Shown here in pieces: positions 17,545 through 26,063 of a stretch of DNA of 64,000 nucleotides. The notes under the pieces were generated by a model. That model searched no databases. It saw only the letters and a program-made list of their open reading frames with translations, and was not told the origin of the DNA. This DNA comes from Rhizobium sp. R711 (GTDB lineage: Bacteria > Pseudomonadota > Alphaproteobacteria > Rhizobiales > Rhizobiaceae): the NCBI RefSeq assembly GCF_002211365.1, contig NZ_LOKZ01000037.1:186001-250000 (forward strand), given 5' to 3'. Each line of letters begins with the position of its first letter. Within the stretch, counting starts at the first letter, position 1. Position numbers and translations under genes: made by a program.

Positions 17545-18258
17545 ATGAGCATGCAACAGAAGGTCGCCATTATAACAGGCGCATCGCAAGGCATCGGCGC
17601 AGAATTGGTGCGGGCCTACCGCGACCGGAACTATCACGTCGTCGCCACCTCCCGGTCGATCGAGCCCAGTTCGGACAGCGGCATCCTCGCCGTCCCCGGC
17701 GATATCAGCAAGACCGAAACTGCCGAGCGCGTTGTCCGCGAGGCGCTTCATCGCTTCGGCCGTATCGACACACTGGTGAACAATGCCGGCGTTTTCCTGG
17801 CCAAGCCGTTCGTCGAAATGACCCAGGAAGACTACGACCATAACCTCGGTGTCAATGTGGCCGGCTTCTTCCACATCACCCAGCGCGTCGCCGCGGAGAT
17901 GGTGAAACAGGGTTCGGGCCACATCATCAACATCACCACCAGCCTCGTCGACCAGCCGATCGCTGGCGTGCCCTCCGTGCTTGCTTCCCTGACCAAGGGG
18001 GGTCTGAACGCGGCCACCCGGTCGCTGGCGATGGAGTTCTCGAAGAGCGGCGTTCGTGTGAACGCGGTCTCTCCAGGGATTATCAAGACACCGATGCATC
18101 CGGTCGAAAGGCATTCGGCACTCGCCGGGCTAAATCCGGTCGGCCGCATGGGCGACATTCGCGACGTCGTCGACGCCGTCCTCTATCTCGAGACCGCGGG
18201 CTTCATCACCGGCGAGATCCTGCATGTCGACGGCGGCGCGAACGCCGGCCGCTGGTAG
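17545..18258 (+). CDS. SDR-family protein lacking the canonical Tyr
   Basis: A 237-residue SDR fold protein. It has the cofactor loop TGASQGIG, NNAGV at about 85 and the INITTS segment with a Ser/Thr, then the VNAVSPGIIKTPMHP loop and DGGANAG end. At the active-site helix it reads PSVLASLTKGGLN, so the position four residues before the Lys is Ala instead of Tyr. The start at MSMQQKV follows GGAAGGATCACATC. Next gene: a tautomerase, 82 bp downstream on the same strand. Function uncertain; it may be a diverged enzyme or a non-canonical SDR subfamily. Confidence 0.8.
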   Translation: MSMQQKVAIITGASQGIGAELVRAYRDRNYHVVATSRSIEPSSDSGILAVPGDISKTETAERVVREALHRFGRIDTLVNNAGVFLAKPFVEMTQEDYDHNLGVNVAGFFHITQRVAAEMVKQGSGHIINITTSLVDQPIAGVPSVLASLTKGGLNAATRSLAMEFSKSGVRVNAVSPGIIKTPMHPVERHSALAGLNPVGRMGDIRDVVDAVLYLETAGFITGEILHVDGGANAGRW

Positions 18259-18340
18259 CCAGCACACCACGGAGCAGCTGCGCTGCAGCAGCGCGGCTGC
18301 CGTCAAAGACGCAAACAATTCTCTTTCATTGGAGACTACA

Positions 18341-18580
18341 ATGCCTATCGTCACTGTACAGGTTACCCGCGAGGGAAGCACACCCGACCGCAATTCGGTA
18401 ACGGCCGAGGAAAAGGCCGCGATCATCAAGGGCGTCAGCCAAGTGCTGCTCGACGTCCTCAACAAGCCGCTTGAATCCACCTATGTCGTCATCGAAGAAG
18501 TCGATCTCGACAATTGGGGCTGGGGCGGTCTGCCCACTGTGCAATACCGCAAACAGCGCGCCGCCGCAGCCAATTCCTGA
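18341..18580 (+). CDS. 4-oxalocrotonate tautomerase-family protein
   Basis: A 79-residue protein starting MPIVTVQVTREG, so that after Met removal the N-terminal Pro would act as the catalytic base, as in 4-OT enzymes. The sequence continues with the family's EEKAAIIKGVSQVLLDVLNKP helix and the YVVIEEV strand. GGAG lies 7 bp before the ATG. The upstream frame is not family-like. It probably belongs to the same transcript as the SDR gene upstream. The natural substrate is unknown; tautomerase superfamily members act on enol acids. Confidence 0.85.
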   Translation: MPIVTVQVTREGSTPDRNSVTAEEKAAIIKGVSQVLLDVLNKPLESTYVVIEEVDLDNWGWGGLPTVQYRKQRAAAANS

Positions 18581-18673
18581 CGCTGCCGAACGCCCGTGCC
18601 GGACCCGTCGCCACATAGGCGGCGGGTCTTGGGGCTTGTGCATTGCCTTGAAGAGCAACCCGCACGCATCGCA

Positions 18674-19456
18674 TCAGTCAATGATGTGATAGCCGCCGTC
18701 GATGTAGATCGTATCGCCCGTCATCAATCTCGCCGCGTCATGAGCCAGGAAAGCAGTCGCCATACCAACGTCATCGATGGAGACGAGGCTGCGAGTCGGG
18801 GCGGTTTCCTGCGCCTTGCTCAGGAGTTCGTCGAATTCCGGGATGCCGGACGCCGCACGCGTCGCCAGCGGGCCAGGTGAGATGGCGTGAACGCGTATGC
18901 CCTTAGGCCCAAGTTCGGCGGCAATATAGCGAACGGCGCTTTCGAGAGCCGCCTTGGCGACACCCATCACATTGTAGTTCTTCACCACCATCTGGCTGCC
19001 GTAGTAGGTCATCGTGAACAGCGTGCCGCCGCGTTTCATCAGCGGTTCGGCGAGATGGGCCATGCGGATGAACGACCAGCAGGAGACGTCCATCGTCTTC
19101 AGGAAGCCGTCATGCGGCACATCGACGACACGTCCCTGCAGCGTATCTTTGGGTGAGAAGGCGATTGAATGCACAACGAAATCGAGTTCGCCCCATTGCT
19201 CCGTAATACGATCGAAAACGGCCTCGAGCTGTCCCGGTACTGCGACGTCCAGCGGCATGAAGATCGACGCTTCGAGCGCCTCGGCCAACGGCTCGACATA
19301 GGGCTTGGCCTTGTCGTTGAGATAGGTCACCGCGAGCTCCGCGCCCAAGGCGCGAAACGCTCTGGCACAGCCCCACGCGATCGACTGATCGTTCGCGATG
19401 CCGACCACCAGTCCGCGTTTTCCTTCGAGAAGCTTGGCTTTTACCTCGGGAATCAT
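18674..19456 (-). CDS. fabI: Enoyl-ACP reductase (NADH), FabI
   Basis: A 260-residue FabI. The cofactor region GLVVGIANDQSIAWG is the typical FabI form, and the active-site Tyr and Lys appear as YNVMGVAKAAL (Y-x6-K). SPGPLATRAASGI, GDTIYIDGGYHI complete the family pattern. It catalyses the last reduction of each fatty-acid elongation cycle. It is the last gene of a minus-strand operon behind DUF3141, pta and ackA, 42 bp after ackA. As a second fabI copy in many rhizobia, it may be a specialised isozyme. Confidence 0.9.
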   Translation of the reverse strand: MIPEVKAKLLEGKRGLVVGIANDQSIAWGCARAFRALGAELAVTYLNDKAKPYVEPLAEALEASIFMPLDVAVPGQLEAVFDRITEQWGELDFVVHSIAFSPKDTLQGRVVDVPHDGFLKTMDVSCWSFIRMAHLAEPLMKRGGTLFTMTYYGSQMVVKNYNVMGVAKAALESAVRYIAAELGPKGIRVHAISPGPLATRAASGIPEFDELLSKAQETAPTRSLVSIDDVGMATAFLAHDAARLMTGDTIYIDGGYHIID

Positions 19457-19498
19457 GTCAGCCCTCTCTTCAGCCCTAAAACTTGCACGTGGCGCGAC

Positions 19499-20671
19499 CT
19501 ATGCTGCGATAAGCGCGAGCGTATGCCGCGCGATCATCAGTTCCTCGTCTGTCGGCACAACATAGATGGCGACCTTGCTGTCGTCGCTGGAGACAAGCAA
19601 ATCACCGGCGTCGTTCCGCGCCGGATCGAGGAAGGCGCCAAGCCATTCCAGCTTCATTGCAATCCGTGCACGCATCACCGGCGAATTTTCCCCGACGCCA
19701 GCGGTAAAAACGAAGGCGTCCAGCCCGCCGAGCACAGCCGCCAATGCACCAGCATTGAGGCCGATGCGATGGACGAAATGGTCAAGCGCGAGCCTCGCGC
19801 TGGCCTCGTCGCTGGCAAGCAGGTCGCGCACGTCGTTGCTGATGCCGGAAAGCCCCTTGAGGCCTGACTCCTTGTAGAGGAGGTCCTGCAGTTGTGGTGC
19901 CGTCATGCCATGCTGCTGGAGGAGGTATAGCAGCACACCGGGATCGATCTGGCCGCATCGCGTGCCCATCGGCAGGCCGTCGAGCGCGGTAAAGCCGAGG
20001 GTACTCTCGACGCTCACGCCCTGATGCAACGCGCACATCGATGCACCGCTCCCAAGATGCGCAACGACAACCCGTCCCTTGCCGACAGCGGGCGCGATCT
20101 CAGTCAACCTTCCGGCCACATATTCATAGGACAGGCCGTGAAAGCCATAGCGGCGGACGCCCTCCTCGAAATAACGTTGGGGAATCGCATAGTGGTCCGT
20201 CATCGGGTCATGGCCGCGATGAAAGGCCGTGTCGAAGCACGCTATTTGCGGAAACTCTGGCTGGCGTTCCAGCAGCACACGGATCGGCGCGAGATTGTTC
20301 GGCTGGTGCAAAGGCGCCAGCGGCGCGTACTGCTCAAGTTCGCGAAGCAACTCCGTATCGATGCGCGCCGGACGTGAATGGTTGGGGCCGCCGTGGACAA
20401 CACGGTGACCGACGGCAATCAGCCGCCCCTCCTGCCTCTGCCGCAGCCATTCTCCGACCAGACGCATCGCCGCCGGCAGGTTGGGAACAGCTTCGAGCGG
20501 ATAATTTTCGTTCGCCAGTCGCTCGCCGCCGGCGCTCTTGATGGCGAGGTGCGGCGCGGTTCCGATCCCTTCCATCTGTCCCTTAATCAGCCGTACCAGC
20601 GAATTTGCGACCGAAAACACTTCGAACTTCAGGCTCGATGAACCGGCATTCACGACGAGGATGGTATCCAT
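19499..20671 (-). CDS. ackA: Acetate kinase
   Basis: A 390-residue acetate/butyrate kinase. The signatures VVNAGSSSLKFEVF (N-terminal, phosphate site), AHLGSGASMCALHQG, STLGFTALDGLPMGTRCGQIDPG and TAGVGENSP are all present. It makes acetyl phosphate and ADP from acetate and ATP, or the reverse. The start at 20671 (MDTILVVNAGSSS) is the family start; the frame continues upstream but overlaps pta. Only 4 bp separate it from the phosphotransacetylase gene upstream. Confidence 0.95.
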   Translation of the reverse strand: MDTILVVNAGSSSLKFEVFSVANSLVRLIKGQMEGIGTAPHLAIKSAGGERLANENYPLEAVPNLPAAMRLVGEWLRQRQEGRLIAVGHRVVHGGPNHSRPARIDTELLRELEQYAPLAPLHQPNNLAPIRVLLERQPEFPQIACFDTAFHRGHDPMTDHYAIPQRYFEEGVRRYGFHGLSYEYVAGRLTEIAPAVGKGRVVVAHLGSGASMCALHQGVSVESTLGFTALDGLPMGTRCGQIDPGVLLYLLQQHGMTAPQLQDLLYKESGLKGLSGISNDVRDLLASDEASARLALDHFVHRIGLNAGALAAVLGGLDAFVFTAGVGENSPVMRARIAMKLEWLGAFLDPARNDAGDLLVSSDDSKVAIYVVPTDEELMIARHTLALIAA

Positions 20672-20675
20672 GGCT

Positions 20676-21644
20676 TCAACCGCCCTGTATCGGCGCGGTG
20701 CGACGACGCGCATCGGCAAGCAAGACTGCGACGGCGCAGGAGGCAAGACGCGCCCGGACCGAATCCGCGCGGGATGTCAGGATGATGGGCACGCGCGCGC
20801 CGAGAACGATGCCTGCCGCATCCGCCCGTGCCAGGAAAGTCAAGTTCTTCGCCAGCATGTTGCCGGCCTCGAGATTGGGCACGACCAGGATCTGGGCATG
20901 TCCGGCAACCGGCGACTGTATGCCCTTTATCCTTGCCGCTTCCGGGTCGATCGCATTGTCGAAAGCAAGTGGACCGTCGAGAATGCCACCCGTGATCTGC
21001 CCGCGCTCGGCCATCTTGCAGAGAGCGGCTGCGTCGATGGTCGAGGGTATCTTCGACGTGACGGTTTCGACAGCCGAAAGGATCGCCACCCGCGGTACGC
21101 CGAGGCCGACCTGCGTGAAGAGATCGATCGCATTCTGGATGATATCCCGCTTGGCATCGAGATCCGGCGCAATGTTGATTGCGGCATCGGTGATCAATAG
21201 CGTTTCCGCATAGTGCGGGACATCCATGACGAACACGTGGCTGATCCGGCGCGCCGTCCTAAGTCCGGTGGTGGACGAGGTCACGGCCCGCATGAGTTCA
21301 TCCGTGTGCAGGCTCCCCTTCATCAGGAGGTCGGCACCGCCCTCCCGGATGATCTCTACTGCCCTGGCCGCCGCTGCATCGCTATGTGGCACGTCGACCA
21401 GTTCGAACGGCGAGATATCGAGGTTGTGTGACTGGGCGACCGCGCGCACCTTCTCTGCTGGCCCGACAAGAATCGGACGCATCAACCCGACCTCGGCCGC
21501 CTCGACCGCTCCACGCAGCGATGTCTCGTCGCAGGGATGGGCGACGACCGTTCGCATCTGCGGGACCTGCTTTGCCTTTGCGATCAGCCGCTCATACTTC
21601 TGATGACGACCAGCTTCTTCATCAATGCTGTCCAAATCCGACAT
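20676..21644 (-). CDS. pta: Phosphate acetyl/butyryltransferase
   Basis: A phosphotransacetylase of the PTA_PTB family, about 322 residues. It shows TVVAHPCDETSLRGAVEAAE, IIREGGADLLMKG and the family blocks VMDVPHYAETLLITDAAINIAPDL, AALCKMAERGQI and GHAQILVVPNLEAGNML. It exchanges acetyl-CoA and acetyl phosphate with AckA. ATG 21644 with CGGAG upstream is preferred over the TTG at 21677. The short pta form lacks the N-terminal regulatory domain of enterobacterial Pta. Confidence 0.9.
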   Translation of the reverse strand: MSDLDSIDEEAGRHQKYERLIAKAKQVPQMRTVVAHPCDETSLRGAVEAAEVGLMRPILVGPAEKVRAVAQSHNLDISPFELVDVPHSDAAAARAVEIIREGGADLLMKGSLHTDELMRAVTSSTTGLRTARRISHVFVMDVPHYAETLLITDAAINIAPDLDAKRDIIQNAIDLFTQVGLGVPRVAILSAVETVTSKIPSTIDAAALCKMAERGQITGGILDGPLAFDNAIDPEAARIKGIQSPVAGHAQILVVPNLEAGNMLAKNLTFLARADAAGIVLGARVPIILTSRADSVRARLASCAVAVLLADARRRTAPIQGG

Positions 21645-21703
21645 CTGCACATGCTCCGTGTTGAAGGACGAGGGCAAATCCCCGACGTTTGCGCAACCTT
21701 TGG

Positions 21704-23953
21704 CTAGTTTGCACGCCTCACGGCCTTGACTGGCGTTGGTTTCTTCGGCGGCGAAGCAGGTTCGGCAAGCGGCTCCGACAAAAGATCAAAGAGCCCGACG
21801 ATCCGCTGCCAACGCCGCTCGGCTTCTTCGGAAAGCGGCCCACGCGCATTCAAAACCTGCTGGAGGGAAGAAAGCGCTTCCCGGCGAACATCCTCCTCTG
21901 CCGGCAATAGACCGGGAATTGCATTCACGGCAGCTTCCTCGTCGATCAGCAGCATGAGGAACTGATCACGGATCAACGCCTTGAACTCCGAAAGCGTCAT
22001 TGCAGGCATTCCGTTCTCGGCGCTCCGCATCCGCCGGATCGCGGCAAATCCACGCTCATCGGCTGCGCCACTTGCCATGGCGACGTAAAGCAGGCTGCGC
22101 GCTAGGCCTTCGCGAAGCCCGCCATTGCCGATCTGCGCCTTGAGTTCCTCCACCTTCGTCCTGAGGACCTGACGATGGAGTCCGGTCTTGCTGGCACGCC
22201 GGTGTGGCTTCGTATCCGACGGGTCGATACCGACCGCCGCCTGCAAAAGCGGAGAACCATAGACGGAGAGGAACGTCGCCTCACTCAACGCCTCCATTCC
22301 TTCGCGCCATGCATCCAGCCCCGCAACAATCTGCCGGGAGAATGCCTGCTCCAACGCCAGGAAGGGATTGTCCGCAGCAACCGGGCGCCGCTCGTCCGTC
22401 ACATCGACAGCAAGGTCTGCAATCGGCGCCATCAGGGGATTGACGTCAGAAAACAGCTCGTACTGCAGCCGGAGCGGATGCGTTTCGCGCAACCGATCGG
22501 CCGCCCATTCGGGCATCATCGCACGGACAACAGGCTGGAGGAACGTCCGATAGAGCGAGAGGTTGATTTCCGACACCTTGGCGACAGTCGCAAAGCGGCG
22601 GTCGTCCTCGGCGCTATTGCAGCCGAGCGCTCTGATATCATCGAGCGTCCTTGCCTCGCAGCGCATGATCCAATCGCCCTCGACGAGATCCCCGCCGATG
22701 GTCTCATCGGTCTTAGCTTCGAAAATCGCTTCATAGAGGCCTGGCGGCAACGCATCGATCAGGTCGATGTTGCTGGAGAATTCCCCGTGCTCCTTGCGGG
22801 CAACGCTCGCGGACACGAAGATCCCGAGATGGCCGATGGTTTCGTGAACGGTGTAAACGATCGTCTGCCCGTGCGATCGTATCTCGTTTACGTCATCATA
22901 GAGATCCAGGATCCACCCGAGCGCTTGTGCGGGGGGCGTGATGTTATCCCCCTTGGAGCAGAAGACCACGATCGGCGCACGAATGTTGCGAAGATCGATT
23001 GCCTCGCCGTTGGATGCCTCGATACGACCTGCCGCGAGATTGTTGCCAACGAAGAGTTCATCGACGATGAACTGGATCTCTTCGGCATTCAGGTTGACGT
23101 GTCCGCCCCACCATTCCTCGAAGCCGAGGTAGCGCGGCGCTTCGGTGTCGATCTTCGAGTAGAGATTATACTGCTTGGTCCAGAGCGTGTTGGCAGGATT
23201 CTGGTTCTCGAAATTCTGAACCAGCCAGGCGCCGTCGAACTGTCCGTGGCCAAGGTCGCTTGTCAACGCGGTGAGCCAGCTGCCACCCAGCAACCCGCCC
23301 GTATAGCGCATCGGATACTTGCCGCGCTCACCAGCCCAATAGGACAGCGGCGCGCCGGCAATGATAATCGATCCGAAGAGTTCCGGGCGCATGGCAGCGA
23401 GCATCATGACGGCCCAGCCCGCCTGGCAATTTCCGATCACGCAGGGCTTGGCGTCGGCCTGCGGATGCAGCGAAATGACTTTCTCCAGAAAGATCGCTTC
23501 CGCTCGAGCAATGTCTTCGATCGTCTGTCCGGGCACCGGCTGGGGAAGGAAGCCGATGAAATAGCATGGATGCCCAGCTCTCAGCGCGACGCCGATTTCG
23601 CTGTCTGCTTTGAACCCTCCGATGCCCGGCCCATGTCCGGCTCTCGGATCGACGACAACAAACGGTCGGCGTGTCTGGTCAACCTCTATTCCATCAGGCG
23701 GGACAATCCGGACCAGCGCGTAGTTGACCGGCCGCTCAAGCGTGCGTCCATCGAGCACAATTTCGGGTGTGAAGCTTAGAACATGCGGCGCTGTCGCTTC
23801 GGCATGAGCCCGGTATTGGTTGCCGCGCTTGCGCATGACGTCCCAGAACAGCACGCTGCGCTGAGCGGCATCCAAGGCATAATCGAAAGCAAGACCGGCT
23901 GGGCCAAACTGAGCGGCGAAACCGGCCGCCGGAAGATAGGAAGAGTACCGCAT
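21704..23953 (-). CDS. DUF3141 alpha/beta-hydrolase-fold protein, PHA-synthase-like
   Basis: A 749-residue protein of the DUF3141 family. Its N-terminal half has an alpha/beta hydrolase fold with the nucleophile elbow CVIGNCQAGWAV (Cys176), like PHA synthases that use Cys. HGPGIGGFK is also visible, and a C-terminal half of unknown role follows. Family members sit next to pta and ackA in rhizobia. The start ATG at 23953 follows CGAGGGAG. The function is not established; it has been linked to PHB/acyl metabolism by family name only. It leads the operon DUF3141 - pta - ackA - fabI. Confidence 0.85.
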   Translation of the reverse strand: MRYSSYLPAAGFAAQFGPAGLAFDYALDAAQRSVLFWDVMRKRGNQYRAHAEATAPHVLSFTPEIVLDGRTLERPVNYALVRIVPPDGIEVDQTRRPFVVVDPRAGHGPGIGGFKADSEIGVALRAGHPCYFIGFLPQPVPGQTIEDIARAEAIFLEKVISLHPQADAKPCVIGNCQAGWAVMMLAAMRPELFGSIIIAGAPLSYWAGERGKYPMRYTGGLLGGSWLTALTSDLGHGQFDGAWLVQNFENQNPANTLWTKQYNLYSKIDTEAPRYLGFEEWWGGHVNLNAEEIQFIVDELFVGNNLAAGRIEASNGEAIDLRNIRAPIVVFCSKGDNITPPAQALGWILDLYDDVNEIRSHGQTIVYTVHETIGHLGIFVSASVARKEHGEFSSNIDLIDALPPGLYEAIFEAKTDETIGGDLVEGDWIMRCEARTLDDIRALGCNSAEDDRRFATVAKVSEINLSLYRTFLQPVVRAMMPEWAADRLRETHPLRLQYELFSDVNPLMAPIADLAVDVTDERRPVAADNPFLALEQAFSRQIVAGLDAWREGMEALSEATFLSVYGSPLLQAAVGIDPSDTKPHRRASKTGLHRQVLRTKVEELKAQIGNGGLREGLARSLLYVAMASGAADERGFAAIRRMRSAENGMPAMTLSEFKALIRDQFLMLLIDEEAAVNAIPGLLPAEEDVRREALSSLQQVLNARGPLSEEAERRWQRIVGLFDLLSEPLAEPASPPKKPTPVKAVRRAN

Positions 23954-24262
23954 GCCAAAGCTCCCTCGTTCACCCTCTCATCGAGGATCAAGTTCCTATG
24001 CTCGGGATAGTATTCTCGCTCTGCGTCCACTCTGTGAACGAACAGCTCGCGCTGTCAGACACATGTTTGTTAGCAGGTGCAGCATAGGCGCATCGGGCGG
24101 AGCACCCAACGTATTTTACGGTAGCATACGCCGTTCTTGAATGGCGCCCATGTAGGGAAGGCCGGTTTCTCGGCGAGCTCTCTTGGCCCGAAGGCCTGCT
24201 CCATCTCGCCCTGACAAGGCTCGATGACCAGCCCAGCCGCGCACCTCTCCTTGAGAAGCCGG

Positions 24263-25027
24263 TCAGGCGATAATGTATTGAATGTTGCATCGCCCATGAA
24301 TCGGAGACGTCTCGACATGCGCCTGCACGCCGAACACGTCGCCGATCAGATCCCGCGTCAGAACGTGCTGCGGAGTCCCGATCGCAACGACCGAACCCTG
24401 CTGGAGAACAGCCAGTTGATCGCAGAACATAGCGGCTAGGTTGAGATCGTGCAGGGCGATGACACAGGTGACGCCGAGCCTGGAAATCAGGCCCAGGATT
24501 TCGAGCTGATGCTGGATGTCGAGGTGGTTCGTCGGTTCATCGAGGAGTAGTTCAGCCGGGCTCTGCGCAAGGGCACGCGCGATATGGACACGCTGGCGCT
24601 CGCCGCCGGAGAGCGTCTGCCAAAGTTGCGTCGCTCGGCCTTCCATGCCGACGCGGGACAGCGCCTCATCGACTGCAGCATCGTCCTTTACTCCCAGGGG
24701 TGAAAGGACGCCGCGATGTGGCGTGCGACCGAGGCGTACAACATCCCTTGCCGTCAACTGCGTCTCGGTTGTGGCCTGCTGCTCGACGAAAGCAATGCGG
24801 CGCGCGAGATCGCTCCGCGCCAAGGTCGTAACGTCGCTCTCGCCCAGGCGGATAATACCGCTGCGCACCTTGCGCAAACGACAGATCAGCCGCAACAGAC
24901 TCGACTTGCCGGATCCGTTCGGCCCGAGCAGGCCTAGAACCTTTCCTGTCTGCACCGTCAGGCTGACGCCGTTGACGATCAGCGAGTTGCCTGCTGCAAA
25001 GCTTACATCTTCGAGCCTGATGCTCAT
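24263..25027 (-). CDS. ABC importer ATP-binding subunit (BtuD/FecE-like)
   Basis: A 254-residue ABC ATPase of the siderophore/corrinoid group. Walker A is GPNGSGKSS, the signature LSGGERQRVHIARALAQ, Walker B LLLDEPTNHLD, with the switch His in IALHDLNLAAMF. The stop/start junction with the permease gene upstream is ATGA (25024-25027). Together with the substrate-binding protein and the cobalamin riboswitch upstream of the operon, corrinoid uptake is likely; iron-siderophore uptake is the other option. Confidence 0.85.
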   Translation of the reverse strand: MSIRLEDVSFAAGNSLIVNGVSLTVQTGKVLGLLGPNGSGKSSLLRLICRLRKVRSGIIRLGESDVTTLARSDLARRIAFVEQQATTETQLTARDVVRLGRTPHRGVLSPLGVKDDAAVDEALSRVGMEGRATQLWQTLSGGERQRVHIARALAQSPAELLLDEPTNHLDIQHQLEILGLISRLGVTCVIALHDLNLAAMFCDQLAVLQQGSVVAIGTPQHVLTRDLIGDVFGVQAHVETSPIHGRCNIQYIIA

Positions 25028-26063
25028 GCGGTCCTCCGAGCGCGATACAGGATGACCGCAAAGGCCGGTGTACCGAACAAGGCCGTGACGACCCCGATCG
25101 GCAGGACCTGTTGCGGGATGATGATCCGCGAGATGATGTCGGCACCGATTAGGAAGATCCCGCCGCCGAACATGGTCGCCGGAAGCAGGCGATCATGCCT
25201 GGCCCCGACGAGGAACCTCGCGGCATGCGGGATGACCATCCCGACAAAACCGATTGCGCCAACCATCTGACTACGGTTGCGGTCATCAACGCCGTCGTTC
25301 CAAGAAGCACCACCTGCACGCGCCTGACCGCAATGCCCAACGATGCCGCTGCATCCGTTCCGAAGACGAACGCATCCAACGATCGCACATGGAACAGCGA
25401 AACGGCGAAACCGAACATCGTCACCGGCACGACCAGATAGACGTCAGGCCAGCGGACGCCGCTCAGCGACCCAAGCAACCAGAACATGACGCCCCTTGCC
25501 TGCTCGGCATTTGCCGAAGTCGTGACGATATAGGACGTGACTGCGTTGAAGAGTTGCGACCCGGCGACGCCGCAAAGAATGATGCGCTCGCTGCTACCTC
25601 CGGCGCCTGCCGCAAGAAAGGCCACGAGCAGGAATGCGACAACAGCGCCGATGAACGCGCCACCTGACAGGCTCAGAACACCATAGCCGAAGCCGAGCAA
25701 CATCACGCAAACCGCGCCGGTCGAGGCTCCTGCGGAAACACCGAGCACATAGGGTTCTGCTAGCGGGTTGCGCAGCAATGCCTGCAGAACTGCCCCGCTG
25801 AGCGCGAGGGACGCCCCGGCACTTGCAGCTACCAACGCACGGCTCAATCTATAGTCCCAGATGATGCCTTGATGAATGCGGCTAAGCTCGAAAACCGAAC
25901 CGAACAGGCGGTTCGACACGGCCTTCGCGGTCGTCGCCAGCGGGATCGATATTTCCCCTATCGAAACAGCAAGACCGATCATCAGCGCGAGCAAGGAGAA
26001 TGCAGCAATGACGAGCGCAGCATGCGCCCACCATTGCTGCTGCTTGAGAACGGCGCCGCTCAC
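25024..26063 (-). pseudogene. BtuC/FecCD permease gene with a frameshift
   Basis: The frame starting at 26063 reads as a FecCD/BtuC permease: WDYRLSRALVAASAGASLALSGAVLQALLRNPLAEPYVLGVSAGAS and further helices to ALMTATVV at about residue 264. It then turns to nonsense. The family sequence resumes in another frame with MVGAIGFVGMVIPHAARFLVGARHDRLLP and runs to the normal end at 25024, giving a total of about 345 residues. Putting back one base near 25268 (VVS-MVGAIGFVG) restores the whole gene. Either a real mutation or a sequencing error. The start overlaps the binding-protein stop (ATGA). Confidence 0.8.

Noticed and set aside
22175..23779. 534-residue plus-strand open frame opposite the DUF3141 gene
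   Set aside because: Antisense shadow; no recognisable motif, and the DUF3141 protein covers the same bases.
24020..24070. Possible Pho box upstream of the DUF3141-pta-ackA-fabI operon (CTGTGAA and CTGTCAG)
   Set aside because: The two CTGTxA-like units do not have the 4-bp spacing of a Pho box and the second unit is weak; I could not call a site.
24070..24262. Short Cys-rich minus-strand frame after the ATP-binding gene
   Set aside because: Overlaps the end of the ABC gene in another frame and has no ribosome binding site or known domain.
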